A DNA stretch of 64,000 nt from Methylobacterium pseudosasicola (GTDB taxonomy: Bacteria > Pseudomonadota > Alphaproteobacteria > Rhizobiales > Beijerinckiaceae), in the NCBI RefSeq assembly GCF_900114535.1, contig NZ_FOTK01000002.1, positions 287,943 through 351,942 of the forward strand, given 5' to 3'. The notes beneath the pieces are model-generated. The model made no database searches, was not told the DNA's origin, and saw only the letters and a program-made list of their open reading frames with translations. Each line of letters opens with the position of its first letter. Position 1 is the first letter of the stretch. A program made the translations under genes and the position numbers. This document shows positions 17,277 to 25,728 of this stretch, piece by piece.

Positions 17277-19133
17277 TTAGAGCGCGGCCCGCACCGCCGC
17301 GCTGAGCAGTCCGGCATCGGCGCGCGGCAGCATCAGGTAGCGGGCGGCCATCGCGTCTGCGACCGCGCGTGCGCCTTCGCCGCGGGCGCCGGTATCGATC
17401 ACCAGGGCCGGCAATCCGGCCGCGCGGAGCGCACGCGCCGCTTGCAGGGCTTCCGCCCCCGCCCGGGCCCGGCTGCCCTCCCCCGAACGCGCGACGTTGG
17501 CGCGTCCATCGGTCAGCAGCACGATCACCGGCCGGCTGCCGCTCCGGCGCACGCCGAGGGCGACCTTCAGCGCCGCATCGATGCCCGCGGCCAGCGGCGT
17601 CCCGCCCCCGCCCGGCAAGCCCGAGAGGCCGCGCTTCGCCCGGGTGAGCGAGCGGGTCGGCGGCAGGATCAGCTCCGCACCGGCACCGCGGAACGCCACC
17701 AAGGCCACCCGGTCGCGCCGGACATAGGCCTCCGCCAGCAGCAGCTCGACAGCGCCCTTGGCCTCGGCCAGCCGCTCCAAGGCGGCCGAGCCCGAGGCAT
17801 CGACGCAGAACACCGTCGTGGTCTCGGTCCGCTGCCGCAGGACCCGGATCCGCAGATCGTCCCGCCGGACCACGATCGGGCGGGTCTCGCCCGCCACACG
17901 CCGCAGGGGCTGCCACGGCGCCGCCGCCCGCAGGGTCGCCAGCAAGTCGAGGCGCCCCCGCCGCGGATCGCCCCGCCGGCTGCCGATCGGCCGCCCGGTA
18001 CGCGCCGCGGCCGGCTGGCCGACCCGCCCGGCCTTGGCGGCCGAGAGGCGCACGCCTCCGGCGAGAAGCTGATCGAGAAGATTGGCCGGGATCGCTGCCC
18101 GCACCGCCTCCAGCACACGATCCTCGGCCGCATCGGCCGGTGCCGGATCCGTCGCATCCTCCGTGGGACCATCCTCGGCGGGCGGCGGGGGCGGCGCCTC
18201 GGTTTCTTCCGAGGTCACCTCCTCCGGTGTCGGCAGGCGCGTGGCGCGTGGGGCCAGGACCAGGCGGGCGGCCGCCGTGATCGCGTCCGTACCGATCGGC
18301 CCCTCCGCCGCCAGCGCCCGCGCCACCCGAGCCGCCAGGATCGGCCCGCGCAAGGACGCGACGCCGAGGGCATCCGCCAGACGGCACAGGCTGCCGAGCG
18401 GGTCGGTTTCCGGGGGCCCGGGATTGGTGTCCGCGGCGACGGCAGGCGCCTCACAATCCGCAATCCCGACGCCGCTCATGTCGAGCCGGAAGGCGAGGCG
18501 GTCGGCCAGGGCGTCGGCCACAATCTCGTCGCCCTCGCCTTCGTCGAGCAAGACCAGACCGAAGCGCGCCGGATGCTCTGCGGCGGTGCCGGTGTCGAGG
18601 GCGGCGGACAGGCGGGCCGCGATGCCGGGAGGTAGCCGCTCGGCCATGGGCACGACGATCAGCCCGCCATCCGCCTCGGCGAGCAATCCCGCCCGCGCCA
18701 CCGGCCGGCCCGCCGCCAGGGTCGCGGCGAGGTCGAGGCCACCGAGCAGGCTGTCGTCGCCGATCCCCGGCGGCAGCCGCCGCCAGGGCGTCCCCGGGGG
18801 AAGCATCGCCCGCAGGTCATCGAGCCAGCGCTCCCGCACCGGCCCCCGCCCGGCCCGCACAACCGCGCCGCCGAAGCCATGCGGATCCGCGGCGAGGAGG
18901 CGGGCGGCGCGCAGGGCGTCGGGCCAGATGTTTTGCGGCGCTTCCGCCTTCCCTCCCCCCTCTGCGGGGGAGGGTGGCTCTCGCGTCAGCGAGGGTCGGG
19001 AGAGGGGAGCCACGCTTCCGGAGAGGTCCCGACGGGCGGCATATCCAGAACCGTCGCGCTGCCCCTCTCCCCCCCTGCTCCGCAGGGTACCCTCCCCCGC
19101 AGAGGGGGGAGGGAGAGGCCCCGGCCCCGTCAC
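17277..19133 (-). CDS. bchD: Magnesium chelatase subunit D with repeat-encoded N-terminus
   Basis: A 618-residue AAA-like plus integrin-I-domain subunit of Mg-chelatase, which with BchI and BchH inserts Mg2+ into protoporphyrin IX. Recognisable BchD sequence begins at about residue 70 (WPDALRAARLL). The Pro/Glu-rich linker is near residues 305-335, and the MIDAS motif DASGS is near 444. The GTG at 19133 overlaps the bchI stop (GTGA), supporting this start. Residues 6-61, however, are encoded by a palindromic repeat (family B, 18951-19116) that keeps the frame open. The extension is absent from normal BchD and is probably tolerated junk. Translation could also start later, but there is no in-frame ATG before the conserved part. 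Confidence 0.92.
   Translation of the reverse strand: MTGPGPLPPPSAGEGTLRSRGGEGQRDGSGYAARRDLSGSVAPLSRPSLTREPPSPAEGGGKAEAPQNIWPDALRAARLLAADPHGFGGAVVRAGRGPVRERWLDDLRAMLPPGTPWRRLPPGIGDDSLLGGLDLAATLAAGRPVARAGLLAEADGGLIVVPMAERLPPGIAARLSAALDTGTAAEHPARFGLVLLDEGEGDEIVADALADRLAFRLDMSGVGIADCEAPAVAADTNPGPPETDPLGSLCRLADALGVASLRGPILAARVARALAAEGPIGTDAITAAARLVLAPRATRLPTPEEVTSEETEAPPPPPAEDGPTEDATDPAPADAAEDRVLEAVRAAIPANLLDQLLAGGVRLSAAKAGRVGQPAAARTGRPIGSRRGDPRRGRLDLLATLRAAAPWQPLRRVAGETRPIVVRRDDLRIRVLRQRTETTTVFCVDASGSAALERLAEAKGAVELLLAEAYVRRDRVALVAFRGAGAELILPPTRSLTRAKRGLSGLPGGGGTPLAAGIDAALKVALGVRRSGSRPVIVLLTDGRANVARSGEGSRARAGAEALQAARALRAAGLPALVIDTGARGEGARAVADAMAARYLMLPRADAGLLSAAVRAAL
18951..19116. repeat. Palindromic repeat family B inside the bchD 5' end
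   Basis: About 166 bp whose two ends are inverted copies (CCCTCTGCGGGGGAGGGT on the left and ACCCTCCCCCGCAGAGGG on the right). A second copy at 41294-41473 lies in the 5' end of the bch2 gene in the opposite reading orientation. Both copies are open in the host gene's frame and read LPPPSAGEG at one end and PSPAEGGG at the other. Confidence 0.9.
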
Positions 19134-20146
19134 GAAAACACCTCCGCCAACGCCCGCTCGACCCGGGCGGTCGAGCCGGATTCGTCGAGCGGGTTGCGGC
19201 GCAGGCGGTGGCGTAGGGCGGCCGGGGCGACCCGGCGGATGTGGTCGTCGGTGACCGACTCGGCGCCGTCGAGGGCTGCCAGCGCCCGGGCGGTGCGCAT
19301 CAGGGTCAGCTCGCCGCGCAGGCCGTCGGTGCCGAGCGTCAGGCAGAGTTGCGCCGCGCGCTCCAGGGCCGAATCCGGCACCGCCAGATGCGGCAGCCGC
19401 TCCCGGGCCAGCAGGATCTTTTTGCGGATTGCCGTCTCGTCGCCCGCCCGGGCGGCGCAGAATCCTTCGGGGTCGCGCTCGTAGGCATCGCGGGCGCGCA
19501 CCACCGCGATCCGGGTGGCGATGTCCTGCGGGGTCGCGACCTCGCAGGCCAGCCCGAACCGGTCCAGCAGCTGCGGGCGCAACTCCCCCTCCTCCGGGTT
19601 GCCGGAGCCGACCAGGACGAATTTGGCGGGGTGGCGCAGGGACAGCCCCTCACGCTCGACGGTGTTGACCCCGGAGGCGGCGACATCGAGCAGGAGATCG
19701 ACCAGGTGGTCCTCCAGCAGGTTCACCTCGTCGATGTACAGAAAGCCGCGATTGGCCCGGGCGAGCAGCCCCGGCTCGAACGCCTTCACGCCGGCGCCGA
19801 GCGCCCGCTCCAAGTCGAGGGTGCCGACCACCCGGTCCTCGGTGGCCCCGAGCGGCAGATCCACCACCGGCACCGGCTTCTTTTCGGACTTTCTCCGTGC
19901 GCCCGGCAGGCTCGCGCAGTGCGGGCAGCTTTCCGCCGGGCTGTCGGGGTCGCAATTGTACGGGCAGCCGACCACAGCCCGCATCGGCGGCAGCAGGGCG
20001 GCCAGCGCCCGGATCGCCGTGGATTTCCCCGTGCCACGGTCACCGAACACCAGCACGCCGCCGATGGACGGATCCACCGCGGCGATCAGCAGCGCCTGGC
20101 GCATCTCGTCCTGCGCGACGATGGCCGAGAAGGGGAAGGTTGGCAC
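19130..20146 (-). CDS. bchI: Magnesium chelatase ATPase subunit I
   Basis: A 338-residue AAA+ ATPase that drives Mg-chelatase. Walker A GDRGTGKST is at residues 35-43, Walker B LYIDEVNLL near 137, and sensor-1 type GSGNPEEGEL near 175. The Cys-rich insertion (CPYNCDP, then ESCPHC) between them is normal for BchI. The start chosen is the GTG at 20146, giving the expected N-terminus VPTFPFSAIVAQDEM. The frame stays open further upstream through a family C repeat into hemA, but there is no start codon in that stretch. The stop overlaps the bchD GTG. It acts in the cytoplasm with BchD and BchH. Confidence 0.95.
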   Translation of the reverse strand: MPTFPFSAIVAQDEMRQALLIAAVDPSIGGVLVFGDRGTGKSTAIRALAALLPPMRAVVGCPYNCDPDSPAESCPHCASLPGARRKSEKKPVPVVDLPLGATEDRVVGTLDLERALGAGVKAFEPGLLARANRGFLYIDEVNLLEDHLVDLLLDVAASGVNTVEREGLSLRHPAKFVLVGSGNPEEGELRPQLLDRFGLACEVATPQDIATRIAVVRARDAYERDPEGFCAARAGDETAIRKKILLARERLPHLAVPDSALERAAQLCLTLGTDGLRGELTLMRTARALAALDGAESVTDDHIRRVAPAALRHRLRRNPLDESGSTARVERALAEVFS

Positions 20147-20165
20147 GCGGCTCTGGCTCTCGCAC

Positions 20166-20275
20166 CTCTCCTCCCCCTTGTGGGGAGGAGCCGGAGGTGG
20201 GGGTCGTGCAGGATGGATCAGAGCGGTGCCGTTTGCACCACCCCCACCCCTACCCCTCCCCGCAAGGGGGAGGGA
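20166..20275. repeat. Palindromic repeat family C between hemA and bchI
   Basis: About 110 bp with arms CTCCTCCCCCTTGTGGGGAG and CCCCTCCCCGCAAGGGGGAG, plus an inner inverted pair GGAGGTGGGGGT/ACCACCCCCACCCC. Copies are at 39053-39161 and 58551-58661. It fills almost the whole hemA-bchI gap, so a hairpin separates the two cistrons and brings a GGAGGAG track to about 20 bases before the bchI start. Confidence 0.88.
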
Positions 20276-20283
20276 AGAGTGCT

Positions 20284-21501
20284 TTACTCCGCCGCCTTCT
20301 GCCGGAGCCCGATCCGCGCCCAGATCGTGGAGAGCGCCCCGACCAGATGGGCGATGTCGGCATCCGTGTGCAGCGGCGAGGGGGTGATCCGCAGGCGCTC
20401 GGTGCCGCGGGCGACCGTGGGGTAGTTGATCGGCTGCACGTAGATGCCGAACTCGTCGAGCAGGGTGTCGGAGATCGCCTTGCACAGGACCGGGTCGCAG
20501 ACCATCACCGGCACGATGTGGCTGTCGTTGGGCATCACCGGGATGTCGGCGGCCTCCAGGGCCTGGCGGACCTTGGCGACGCGCTCCTGGTGGCGGGTCC
20601 GCTCGGTGCCGCTGGCCTTCAGGTGGCGGATCGAGGCCGCCGCGCCCGCCGCCACCGCGGGGGGCAGCGAGGTGGTGAAGATGAAGCCCGAGGCGAAGCT
20701 GCGCACGAAGTCGCAGAGCTTCTCCGAGGCCGTGATGTAGCCGCCATGGACCGCGAAGGCCTTGCCGAGGGTACCCTCGATCACGTCGAGCCGGTGGGCG
20801 ACCCCGTCGCGCTCCGAGATGCCGCCGCCGCGGGCGCCGTAGAGGCCGACCGCGTGGACCTCGTCGAGATAGGTGAGCGCCCCGTGGGCCTCGGCCACGT
20901 CGCAGATTTCTTCGATGGGGGCGATGTCGCCGTCCATCGAGTACACGGATTCGAACGCGACGAGCTTCGGCCGGGCCGGATCGACCAAAGCGAGCTTCCG
21001 GTTCAGGTCCTCCGGGTCGTTATGGCGAAAAATGTGGCGCTCGGCCCGGGAGAACCGAATGCCCTCGATCATCGAGGCGTGGTTCTCGGAATCGGAGAAG
21101 ACCGCGCAGTTTGGCAAGCGCGAGGCCAGGGTCCCGAGCGCTGCCCAGTTCGAGACGTAGCCGGAGGTGAAGAGCAGGGCCGCCTCCTTGCCGTGGAGGT
21201 CGGCGAGCTCCTGCTCCAGCAGCACGTGATAGTGATTGGTGCCGGAAATGTTGCGGGTGCCCCCGGCCCCGGCGCCGCAGCGGTCGATCGCCTCGTGCAT
21301 CGCGCCCGTCACCGCAGGGTGCTGGCCCATGCCGAGATAATCGTTGGAGCACCAGACCGTGACCGGCCGCGTGCCCGACGGGTGGTGATGCGTGGCGTGC
21401 GGGAAGTTGCCGGCGTGGCGCTCGAGGTCGGTGAAGACCCGGTAGCGTCCCTCACGGTGGAGACCGGCGATCTCGGCTCCGAAGAAGGTCTCGTAGTCCA
21501 T
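20284..21501 (-). CDS. hemA: 5-aminolevulinate synthase
   Basis: A 405-residue PLP enzyme that condenses glycine and succinyl-CoA to 5-aminolevulinate, the first tetrapyrrole precursor. The PLP lysine is Lys247 in [12 protein letters not shown], at the position known for alphaproteobacterial [17 protein letters not shown] near 50 and the FTTSLPP segment near 275 are also typical. The start ATG at 21501 is preceded by GGAGAGG. Placement after puhE and before bchI is the standard photosynthesis-cluster arrangement and ties precursor supply to the pigment operon. Confidence 0.97.
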   Translation of the reverse strand: MDYETFFGAEIAGLHREGRYRVFTDLERHAGNFPHATHHHPSGTRPVTVWCSNDYLGMGQHPAVTGAMHEAIDRCGAGAGGTRNISGTNHYHVLLEQELADLHGKEAALLFTSGYVSNWAALGTLASRLPNCAVFSDSENHASMIEGIRFSRAERHIFRHNDPEDLNRKLALVDPARPKLVAFESVYSMDGDIAPIEEICDVAEAHGALTYLDEVHAVGLYGARGGGISERDGVAHRLDVIEGTLGKAFAVHGGYITASEKLCDFVRSFASGFIFTTSLPPAVAAGAAASIRHLKASGTERTRHQERVAKVRQALEAADIPVMPNDSHIVPVMVCDPVLCKAISDTLLDEFGIYVQPINYPTVARGTERLRITPSPLHTDADIAHLVGALSTIWARIGLRQKAAE

Positions 21502-21612
21502 GTCGCCTCTCCCCGATTGGTTCGCGGGTTGCCCCCGCCTGTGAGATTCGTCCTTCGCACGAGACCAGTTCCAAATTGGTGCGCGTGCAAACGCCTGCTG
21601 TGATGGCCGGGT

Positions 21613-22407
21613 CTACCCGTTATCCCCCGGCCGCGCCGCGCCGTCCGGATTGCGCGCCGGCAGGCTCCACCGCCACAGCTCGGCCGAGGGCAGCGGCAGC
21701 ATCAGGAACCAGTGTTCCAGCGTCGCCAGAGCCATCAGGGTCGCCAGCACCGTGAAGCCGATCAGCTCGTGGGCCAGCAGGTCCGGGCCCAGCGCCGCCC
21801 GCCCGAGGAGCGCCGCCGCGAGGGTGCCGAGGCTGACCGAGACCGGGAACAGCAGGTTCATCGGCTTTCGCGAGAGGTAGCAGGCCAGGTAGCCGAGATG
21901 GTCGGGCAGGAATTCGGCGTGCAGGTTGCGCACCCCGAGGAACAGGTTGAGCCGGGCCGACAGGTTCATCACCACCAGCGCGCCGTAGGTCCAGAGGGCG
22001 ATGGTGTTGGCCCCGCCCCAGACCAGGGCCAGGATCGCCAGGCCGCCGATCACGATGGCGAATTCGTGCCACAGGCTGGTGGCGAGCGCCGCGAAGAACC
22101 GGTCGAGCCCGCGCAGGCCCGGCGCGCAGGCCGCCGGCTTCGGGCCCGAGAGGAAGCCCATATAGTAGCTCATCTCCTGCCAGCCCCAGACCACCAGGGC
22201 CGCCGTGAACGCCGTGTAGGCCCCCGCCGCGCTGGTATCCTGGGCGCTGGTGCGGATCGCCACCAGGGCGCCGGCGAGCAGCAGGGTCGCGCCGGCCATG
22301 CTCCACGGATGGGTGCGCCGCGGGGCGTGGTCGAGCAGCAGGATCAGCCCGGTGGAGAACCACCAGAGCACCAGCGCGTAGACGACCGGGGCGGCGTACG
22401 TCGCCAT
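21613..22407 (-). CDS. puhE: Photosynthetic complex assembly protein PuhE
   Basis: A 264-residue integral membrane protein (DUF3623). The start is the ATG at 22407, one base after the acsF stop; the longer frame to 22449 lies in acsF. About seven hydrophobic segments are visible, including VVYALVLWWFSTGLILLL near residue 7. The conserved loops WGWQEMSYYMGFLSGP and GVRNLHAEFLPDHLGYL are family signatures. PuhE is thought to moderate bacteriochlorophyll flow or reaction-centre assembly; its biochemistry is not settled. It lies in the puh operon, upstream of hemA. Confidence 0.93.
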   Translation of the reverse strand: MATYAAPVVYALVLWWFSTGLILLLDHAPRRTHPWSMAGATLLLAGALVAIRTSAQDTSAAGAYTAFTAALVVWGWQEMSYYMGFLSGPKPAACAPGLRGLDRFFAALATSLWHEFAIVIGGLAILALVWGGANTIALWTYGALVVMNLSARLNLFLGVRNLHAEFLPDHLGYLACYLSRKPMNLLFPVSVSLGTLAAALLGRAALGPDLLAHELIGFTVLATLMALATLEHWFLMLPLPSAELWRWSLPARNPDGAARPGDNG

Positions 22408-22408
22408 C

Positions 22409-23497
22409 CTACCAGACCGGCTGGAGGCGAATGTCGGCCGGCAGGGCATTCGCCTTCACCGGCAGCAGGTAGAGCCGGACGAAGGTGGCGGCTGCGCGCA
22501 GCACTTGGATGCCGTGTTTGATCTTGCCTAGGACGCCGCCCTGGGCCCGAGCCTCGGCGATCGCCCGGGAGCAGGCGAGCAGCGTCTCCAGCCCGGCCTG
22601 GAACTTCGGATTGTCGAGATCGAGCTCCAGCGGGAAGGTCTGCCGCGAGATTTCGGAGGTGATCCGGAACACCTTGTAATCGTAGTCGGTGGGGTCGACC
22701 CCGAGGGCGGCGTGGAAGGCCGGGCGGTGATGGTCGCGCACATACATCGTGGCGAACACCGCCAGCAGGAAGAACCGGATCCAGTAGCGGTTGACGCCGC
22801 TGGTCAGCTTCGGGTTGGCGCGCATCAGCAGCGCGAAGGCCTCGCCGTGGCGGAACTCGTCGTTGCACCACAGTTCGAACCACTTGAAGATCGGGTGGAT
22901 GCGCCGCTCCGGGTGCTTCTCCAGCTCACGGAAGATGGTGATGTAGCGGGCGTAGCCGATTTTTTCGGACAGGTACGTCGCGTAGAAGATGAATTTCGGT
23001 CGGAAGAACGTGTATTTCTTGGATTTGGTCAGGAAGCCCAGATCCACGCCGATCCCGAAATCCTTGAGCGTGTCGTTGATGAAGCCGGCGTGGCGCGCCT
23101 CGTCCCGGCTCATGAAGCCGAACAATTCTTTGATGTCTTTATTCTTGGCGCGTTTTCTCATCTCGGCGTAGAGCACGCAGCCGGAAAATTCGGCGGTGAT
23201 CGACGAGACCAGAAAATCCAAAAACTCCTTCCGCAGCTCGGGCTCCATCTGCGACAGGTCGCAGTCGAAATCGGCGTTGCGGGTGAAGTGGCGCTTGTTC
23301 GGGTCGGCCCGCAGCTCGGCAATGAGCAGGTCCCAGTCCCGGCGCACCGGCTCGACGTTTGTGCGGTCGAGCTCGTCGAAATCGGTGGTGTAGAAGCGGG
23401 GCGACAGGAAGGTCGTCTCCTGGGCGGCCTTGGTCGATTCGTTGACCAGCGTTTTCGGGACCGGCTGGCCGGAGAGCGGCGGGACGGGAGCGTTCAC
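22409..23497 (-). CDS. acsF: Aerobic Mg-protoporphyrin IX monomethyl ester oxidative cyclase
   Basis: A 362-residue diiron monooxygenase that forms ring E to give protochlorophyllide. Diiron-site motifs are the helix with [12 protein letters not shown], the RDEARHAGF (ExxH) helix and the [11 protein letters not shown] (ExxH) helix. The start is GTG at 23497, preceded by GAGGAGG five bases away, and overlaps the stop of the upstream gene (GTGA). A much longer frame to 23914 is rejected. Oxygen dependence fits an aerobic phototroph. No bchE (anaerobic cyclase) is visible in this window. Confidence 0.97.
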   Translation of the reverse strand: MNAPVPPLSGQPVPKTLVNESTKAAQETTFLSPRFYTTDFDELDRTNVEPVRRDWDLLIAELRADPNKRHFTRNADFDCDLSQMEPELRKEFLDFLVSSITAEFSGCVLYAEMRKRAKNKDIKELFGFMSRDEARHAGFINDTLKDFGIGVDLGFLTKSKKYTFFRPKFIFYATYLSEKIGYARYITIFRELEKHPERRIHPIFKWFELWCNDEFRHGEAFALLMRANPKLTSGVNRYWIRFFLLAVFATMYVRDHHRPAFHAALGVDPTDYDYKVFRITSEISRQTFPLELDLDNPKFQAGLETLLACSRAIAEARAQGGVLGKIKHGIQVLRAAATFVRLYLLPVKANALPADIRLQPVW

Positions 23498-23790
23498 AGC
23501 TTCCTCCTCTCGGAAAAACTGACTTCGTAGAGCTCTGTCAGTTCGAGATGGGCGACGAGCTTGGTCCAGGCCCGCTCCAGCGGGCCGGCCCGGGTGACGG
23601 TGGCGGTGCGGCGCACGAGGAGGCGCTCGCCGTAGGGCACGGAGGTCGGCGCGTCGTGGACCTGGACCTCGTCGCCGGGCTCGATCTCGAAGCCGGAATC
23701 CAGGGTGACGTGCGCGTGCAGGCTCTCGGGCGTCTGCTCGATCTCGATCGTGCAGGGCACGGTGACGGTGCGGCTCCCGAACAGGCCCAT
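23494..23790 (-). CDS. bciE: Likely BciE, auxiliary subunit of the aerobic cyclase
   Basis: A 98-residue protein lying between puhC and acsF, overlapping acsF by 4 bases and puhC by 1. It has no membrane segment and reads as a small beta-rich protein ([21 protein letters not shown], then a GDEVQVHD turn). In Rhodobacter-type alphaproteobacteria the small gene adjoining acsF encodes BciE, required for AcsF activity in the two-component class of oxygen-dependent cyclases. The assignment rests on position, size and gene order, not on a motif, so a different conserved photosynthesis protein remains possible. Confidence 0.78.
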   Translation of the reverse strand: MGLFGSRTVTVPCTIEIEQTPESLHAHVTLDSGFEIEPGDEVQVHDAPTSVPYGERLLVRRTATVTRAGPLERAWTKLVAHLELTELYEVSFSERRKL

Positions 23791-24266
23791 CAGCGCGTCT
23801 CCGTGGCGGGGGCGCCGAGCAGCCGGGCGAAGGCCCCGGCATTGGTCGGTCCGAACGCTTCGAGGGGCACCCGGCGGCCGGTGGCGTCGTCGGCGAGCGA
23901 GAGGCGGCCGTCATCGTAGCGGGTCAGGCTGAACGGCTGCTCCGGGCCGAGGCCGTCGCGCTGGCGGGCCTGGGCCAGACCGCGCAACGTCCCGCGCAGA
24001 AAACCGTCCTCGCCGGGGCGGATCCAGGCGACGATCTGCCGGTCGGCGGCGTTGCGCAGGGCGATGGAGCCGTCGACCTGATCCTCGGCGCGGAAGTCGA
24101 GCCGCGTGACCGGCTTGGCCGGCGGCAGGGCGATCATGCCGATGCCCTCGCTGCGTCCGATCAGGACGGCCAGCATGGTGAAGCCCATCAGCGCGCCGGC
24201 GCCGATCATCAGCAGGGCCGGTGCCGGTCCTGCGGATCGGCCGACGCTCTCCGCCCGCTCGCCCAT
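23790..24266 (-). CDS. puhC: Photosynthetic complex assembly protein PuhC
   Basis: A 158-residue protein with one N-terminal membrane anchor ([20 protein letters not shown], about residues 18-37) and a soluble periplasmic domain. The segment [20 protein letters not shown] near residue 62 and the [15 protein letters not shown] motif near 90 are characteristic. PuhC supports assembly of the reaction centre-LH1 complex. The start is the ATG at 24266. It follows puhB by 11 bases and overlaps the BciE start by one base. Confidence 0.92.
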   Translation of the reverse strand: MGERAESVGRSAGPAPALLMIGAGALMGFTMLAVLIGRSEGIGMIALPPAKPVTRLDFRAEDQVDGSIALRNAADRQIVAWIRPGEDGFLRGTLRGLAQARQRDGLGPEQPFSLTRYDDGRLSLADDATGRRVPLEAFGPTNAGAFARLLGAPATETR

Positions 24267-24277
24267 CGCGCCTCTCC

Positions 24278-24934
24278 CTACTCGGCCGCGACGAGGCGGC
24301 CGGGGTTTTCTTGGACCGCCCGCGGACGCGGGACGATCATGGGCCGCGCCGTCTGCGACGCCTCGGCATGGGCCTCGACCGCCCGCGCCAGCAGCGCCGC
24401 CACCGCGTCCGCATCCGGCACGGAACGCAGCATGGGCTCGGTCCGGGCGAGACGCCAGGGCCGGGCATGCGGCCACAGCTGAAGGTAGGCGATGCGCAGG
24501 CCCGGCCGCAACCGGAGCGGCAAGTCTCCGCTCCCATCCGTGAAGGCACGCAACGCCGCACCCTCGACCTGCGCGAAGGGCACGTTGTGGGTCACCGGCA
24601 GGGCGATGCCGGCATGCAGCACGATCCGGCGGTTGGTGATCGTGTAGACCGTGGTGCGGTGGGTGAGCCACGCGAACAGCCACAGCAGGGCGAGGCCGAC
24701 GGCGCCGACCAGCAGCGTCGGCCCCACGGTCGCGAGCGCCGCGACGGGCGAGCCGGCGCTGAGGCCGAGGGCCAGGGCGCAGGCGGCGAACCAGGCGGCG
24801 ACCAGGCGGGCATGATACGCGCGGACCCAGAGGCCCCCGGTGCTCGGTGCGCCCTGCCAGAGGATGCGCTCGCCCGCCGGCAGCGGGCCGGGCAGCCCGC
24901 GCGGGGTGCCCTCGGGGAGGAAGTCGCCGCTCAT
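24278..24934 (-). CDS. puhB: Photosynthetic complex putative assembly protein PuhB
   Basis: A 218-residue membrane protein with a bacterial PH-like domain. Three hydrophobic segments lie near residues 40-110. The TTVYTITNRRIVLHAGIALP segment (about 113-132) is the PH-like signature, and the family motif GEDILWQG-like (GERILWQGAP) is near 22. PuhB dimers help reaction-centre assembly. The ATG at 24934 overlaps the puhA stop (ATGA). The much longer frame extending to 27178 runs antisense-like through puhA and lhaA in another frame and is not real. Confidence 0.92.
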   Translation of the reverse strand: MSGDFLPEGTPRGLPGPLPAGERILWQGAPSTGGLWVRAYHARLVAAWFAACALALGLSAGSPVAALATVGPTLLVGAVGLALLWLFAWLTHRTTVYTITNRRIVLHAGIALPVTHNVPFAQVEGAALRAFTDGSGDLPLRLRPGLRIAYLQLWPHARPWRLARTEPMLRSVPDADAVAALLARAVEAHAEASQTARPMIVPRPRAVQENPGRLVAAE

Positions 24935-25710
24935 AGCAGGGGCTCCGCCCGGGCCGACGTGGCGTAGAGGGTGCCGGCGCCGAAATAGGCCATGATCCGC
25001 TCCTCTTCGAGGAAGGTGACGCTGTCGGGATCCCGGGTCGACGGGATATCGGCGAACTGGGCGGCGAGCAGGGCCTCGGACTTCACCGTCTTGGTGAAGC
25101 CGCCGGCCCGGCAGAAGGTGGACGGCATCAGCCGGCGGCCGCCCGTAGGCAATTCGACCTCGTAGTAGCGGATCAGCGACTCGCCGCGGTCGATCCAGAC
25201 ATCGCTGACGACGCCAGCCACCGCGTTGTCGGTGCCGAACACGGTCATGCCGATCGGGTTCGGGCCGTCCTCGTGGATGACGAAGGCCTTGGCCACCCGC
25301 AGGGGCACGATCCGGTACTCGTCGTCCCAGGTCTTGTCGTGCACGTCGTGCCGGACCACCCAGGAGCCGGGGCCGACGCCGGCCTGGAGCGATGTCTCGG
25401 TCCGCTCGTAGGGCGCGCCGGGCCAGGGCTCGACCTTGCGGGCCGGGATCCCGGTCTCGATGTCGTCGCGGCCCTGCACCGCCTGAGGCGCGTAGGTGGT
25501 CTCGCCGCCCGGCAGGTGGAACGCCTTGGACCGGGGGATCAGGACCGGGTCCGGCGCCTTGCGGCGGCCGACGATCTCGTTCTCCAGCGGGTAGCCCTCG
25601 CGCCGGTCCTCCCGGCGCAGCCAGAACACAAGCCCGAAGAAGAAGATGAAGAAGGCGTAGAGCACGACCTGGGCGACGTCGACGTAACCCGTAATGGCGC
25701 CGGTTGGCAT
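24931..25710 (-). CDS. puhA: Photosynthetic reaction centre H subunit
   Basis: A 259-residue H subunit of the type II reaction centre. It has a single N-terminal transmembrane helix (VAQVVLYAFFIFFFGLVFWL, about residues 12-31) followed by RREDRREGYPLE, the conserved cytoplasmic start. The PRC-barrel domain follows, with DNAVAGVVSDVWIDRGE near 170. The ATG at 25710 has GGGGAGGA upstream. The subunit caps the L/M core on the cytoplasmic side and guides protons to QB. The pufLM genes are not in this window. Confidence 0.97.
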   Translation of the reverse strand: MPTGAITGYVDVAQVVLYAFFIFFFGLVFWLRREDRREGYPLENEIVGRRKAPDPVLIPRSKAFHLPGGETTYAPQAVQGRDDIETGIPARKVEPWPGAPYERTETSLQAGVGPGSWVVRHDVHDKTWDDEYRIVPLRVAKAFVIHEDGPNPIGMTVFGTDNAVAGVVSDVWIDRGESLIRYYEVELPTGGRRLMPSTFCRAGGFTKTVKSEALLAAQFADIPSTRDPDSVTFLEEERIMAYFGAGTLYATSARAEPLL

Positions 25711-25728
25711 GGCTGTCCTCCCCGAGTC

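Noticed and set aside
20147..20485. N-terminal extension of bchI through the family C repeat into hemA
   Set aside because: No usable start codon lies between hemA and GTG 20146, and the resulting sequence has no BchI similarity.
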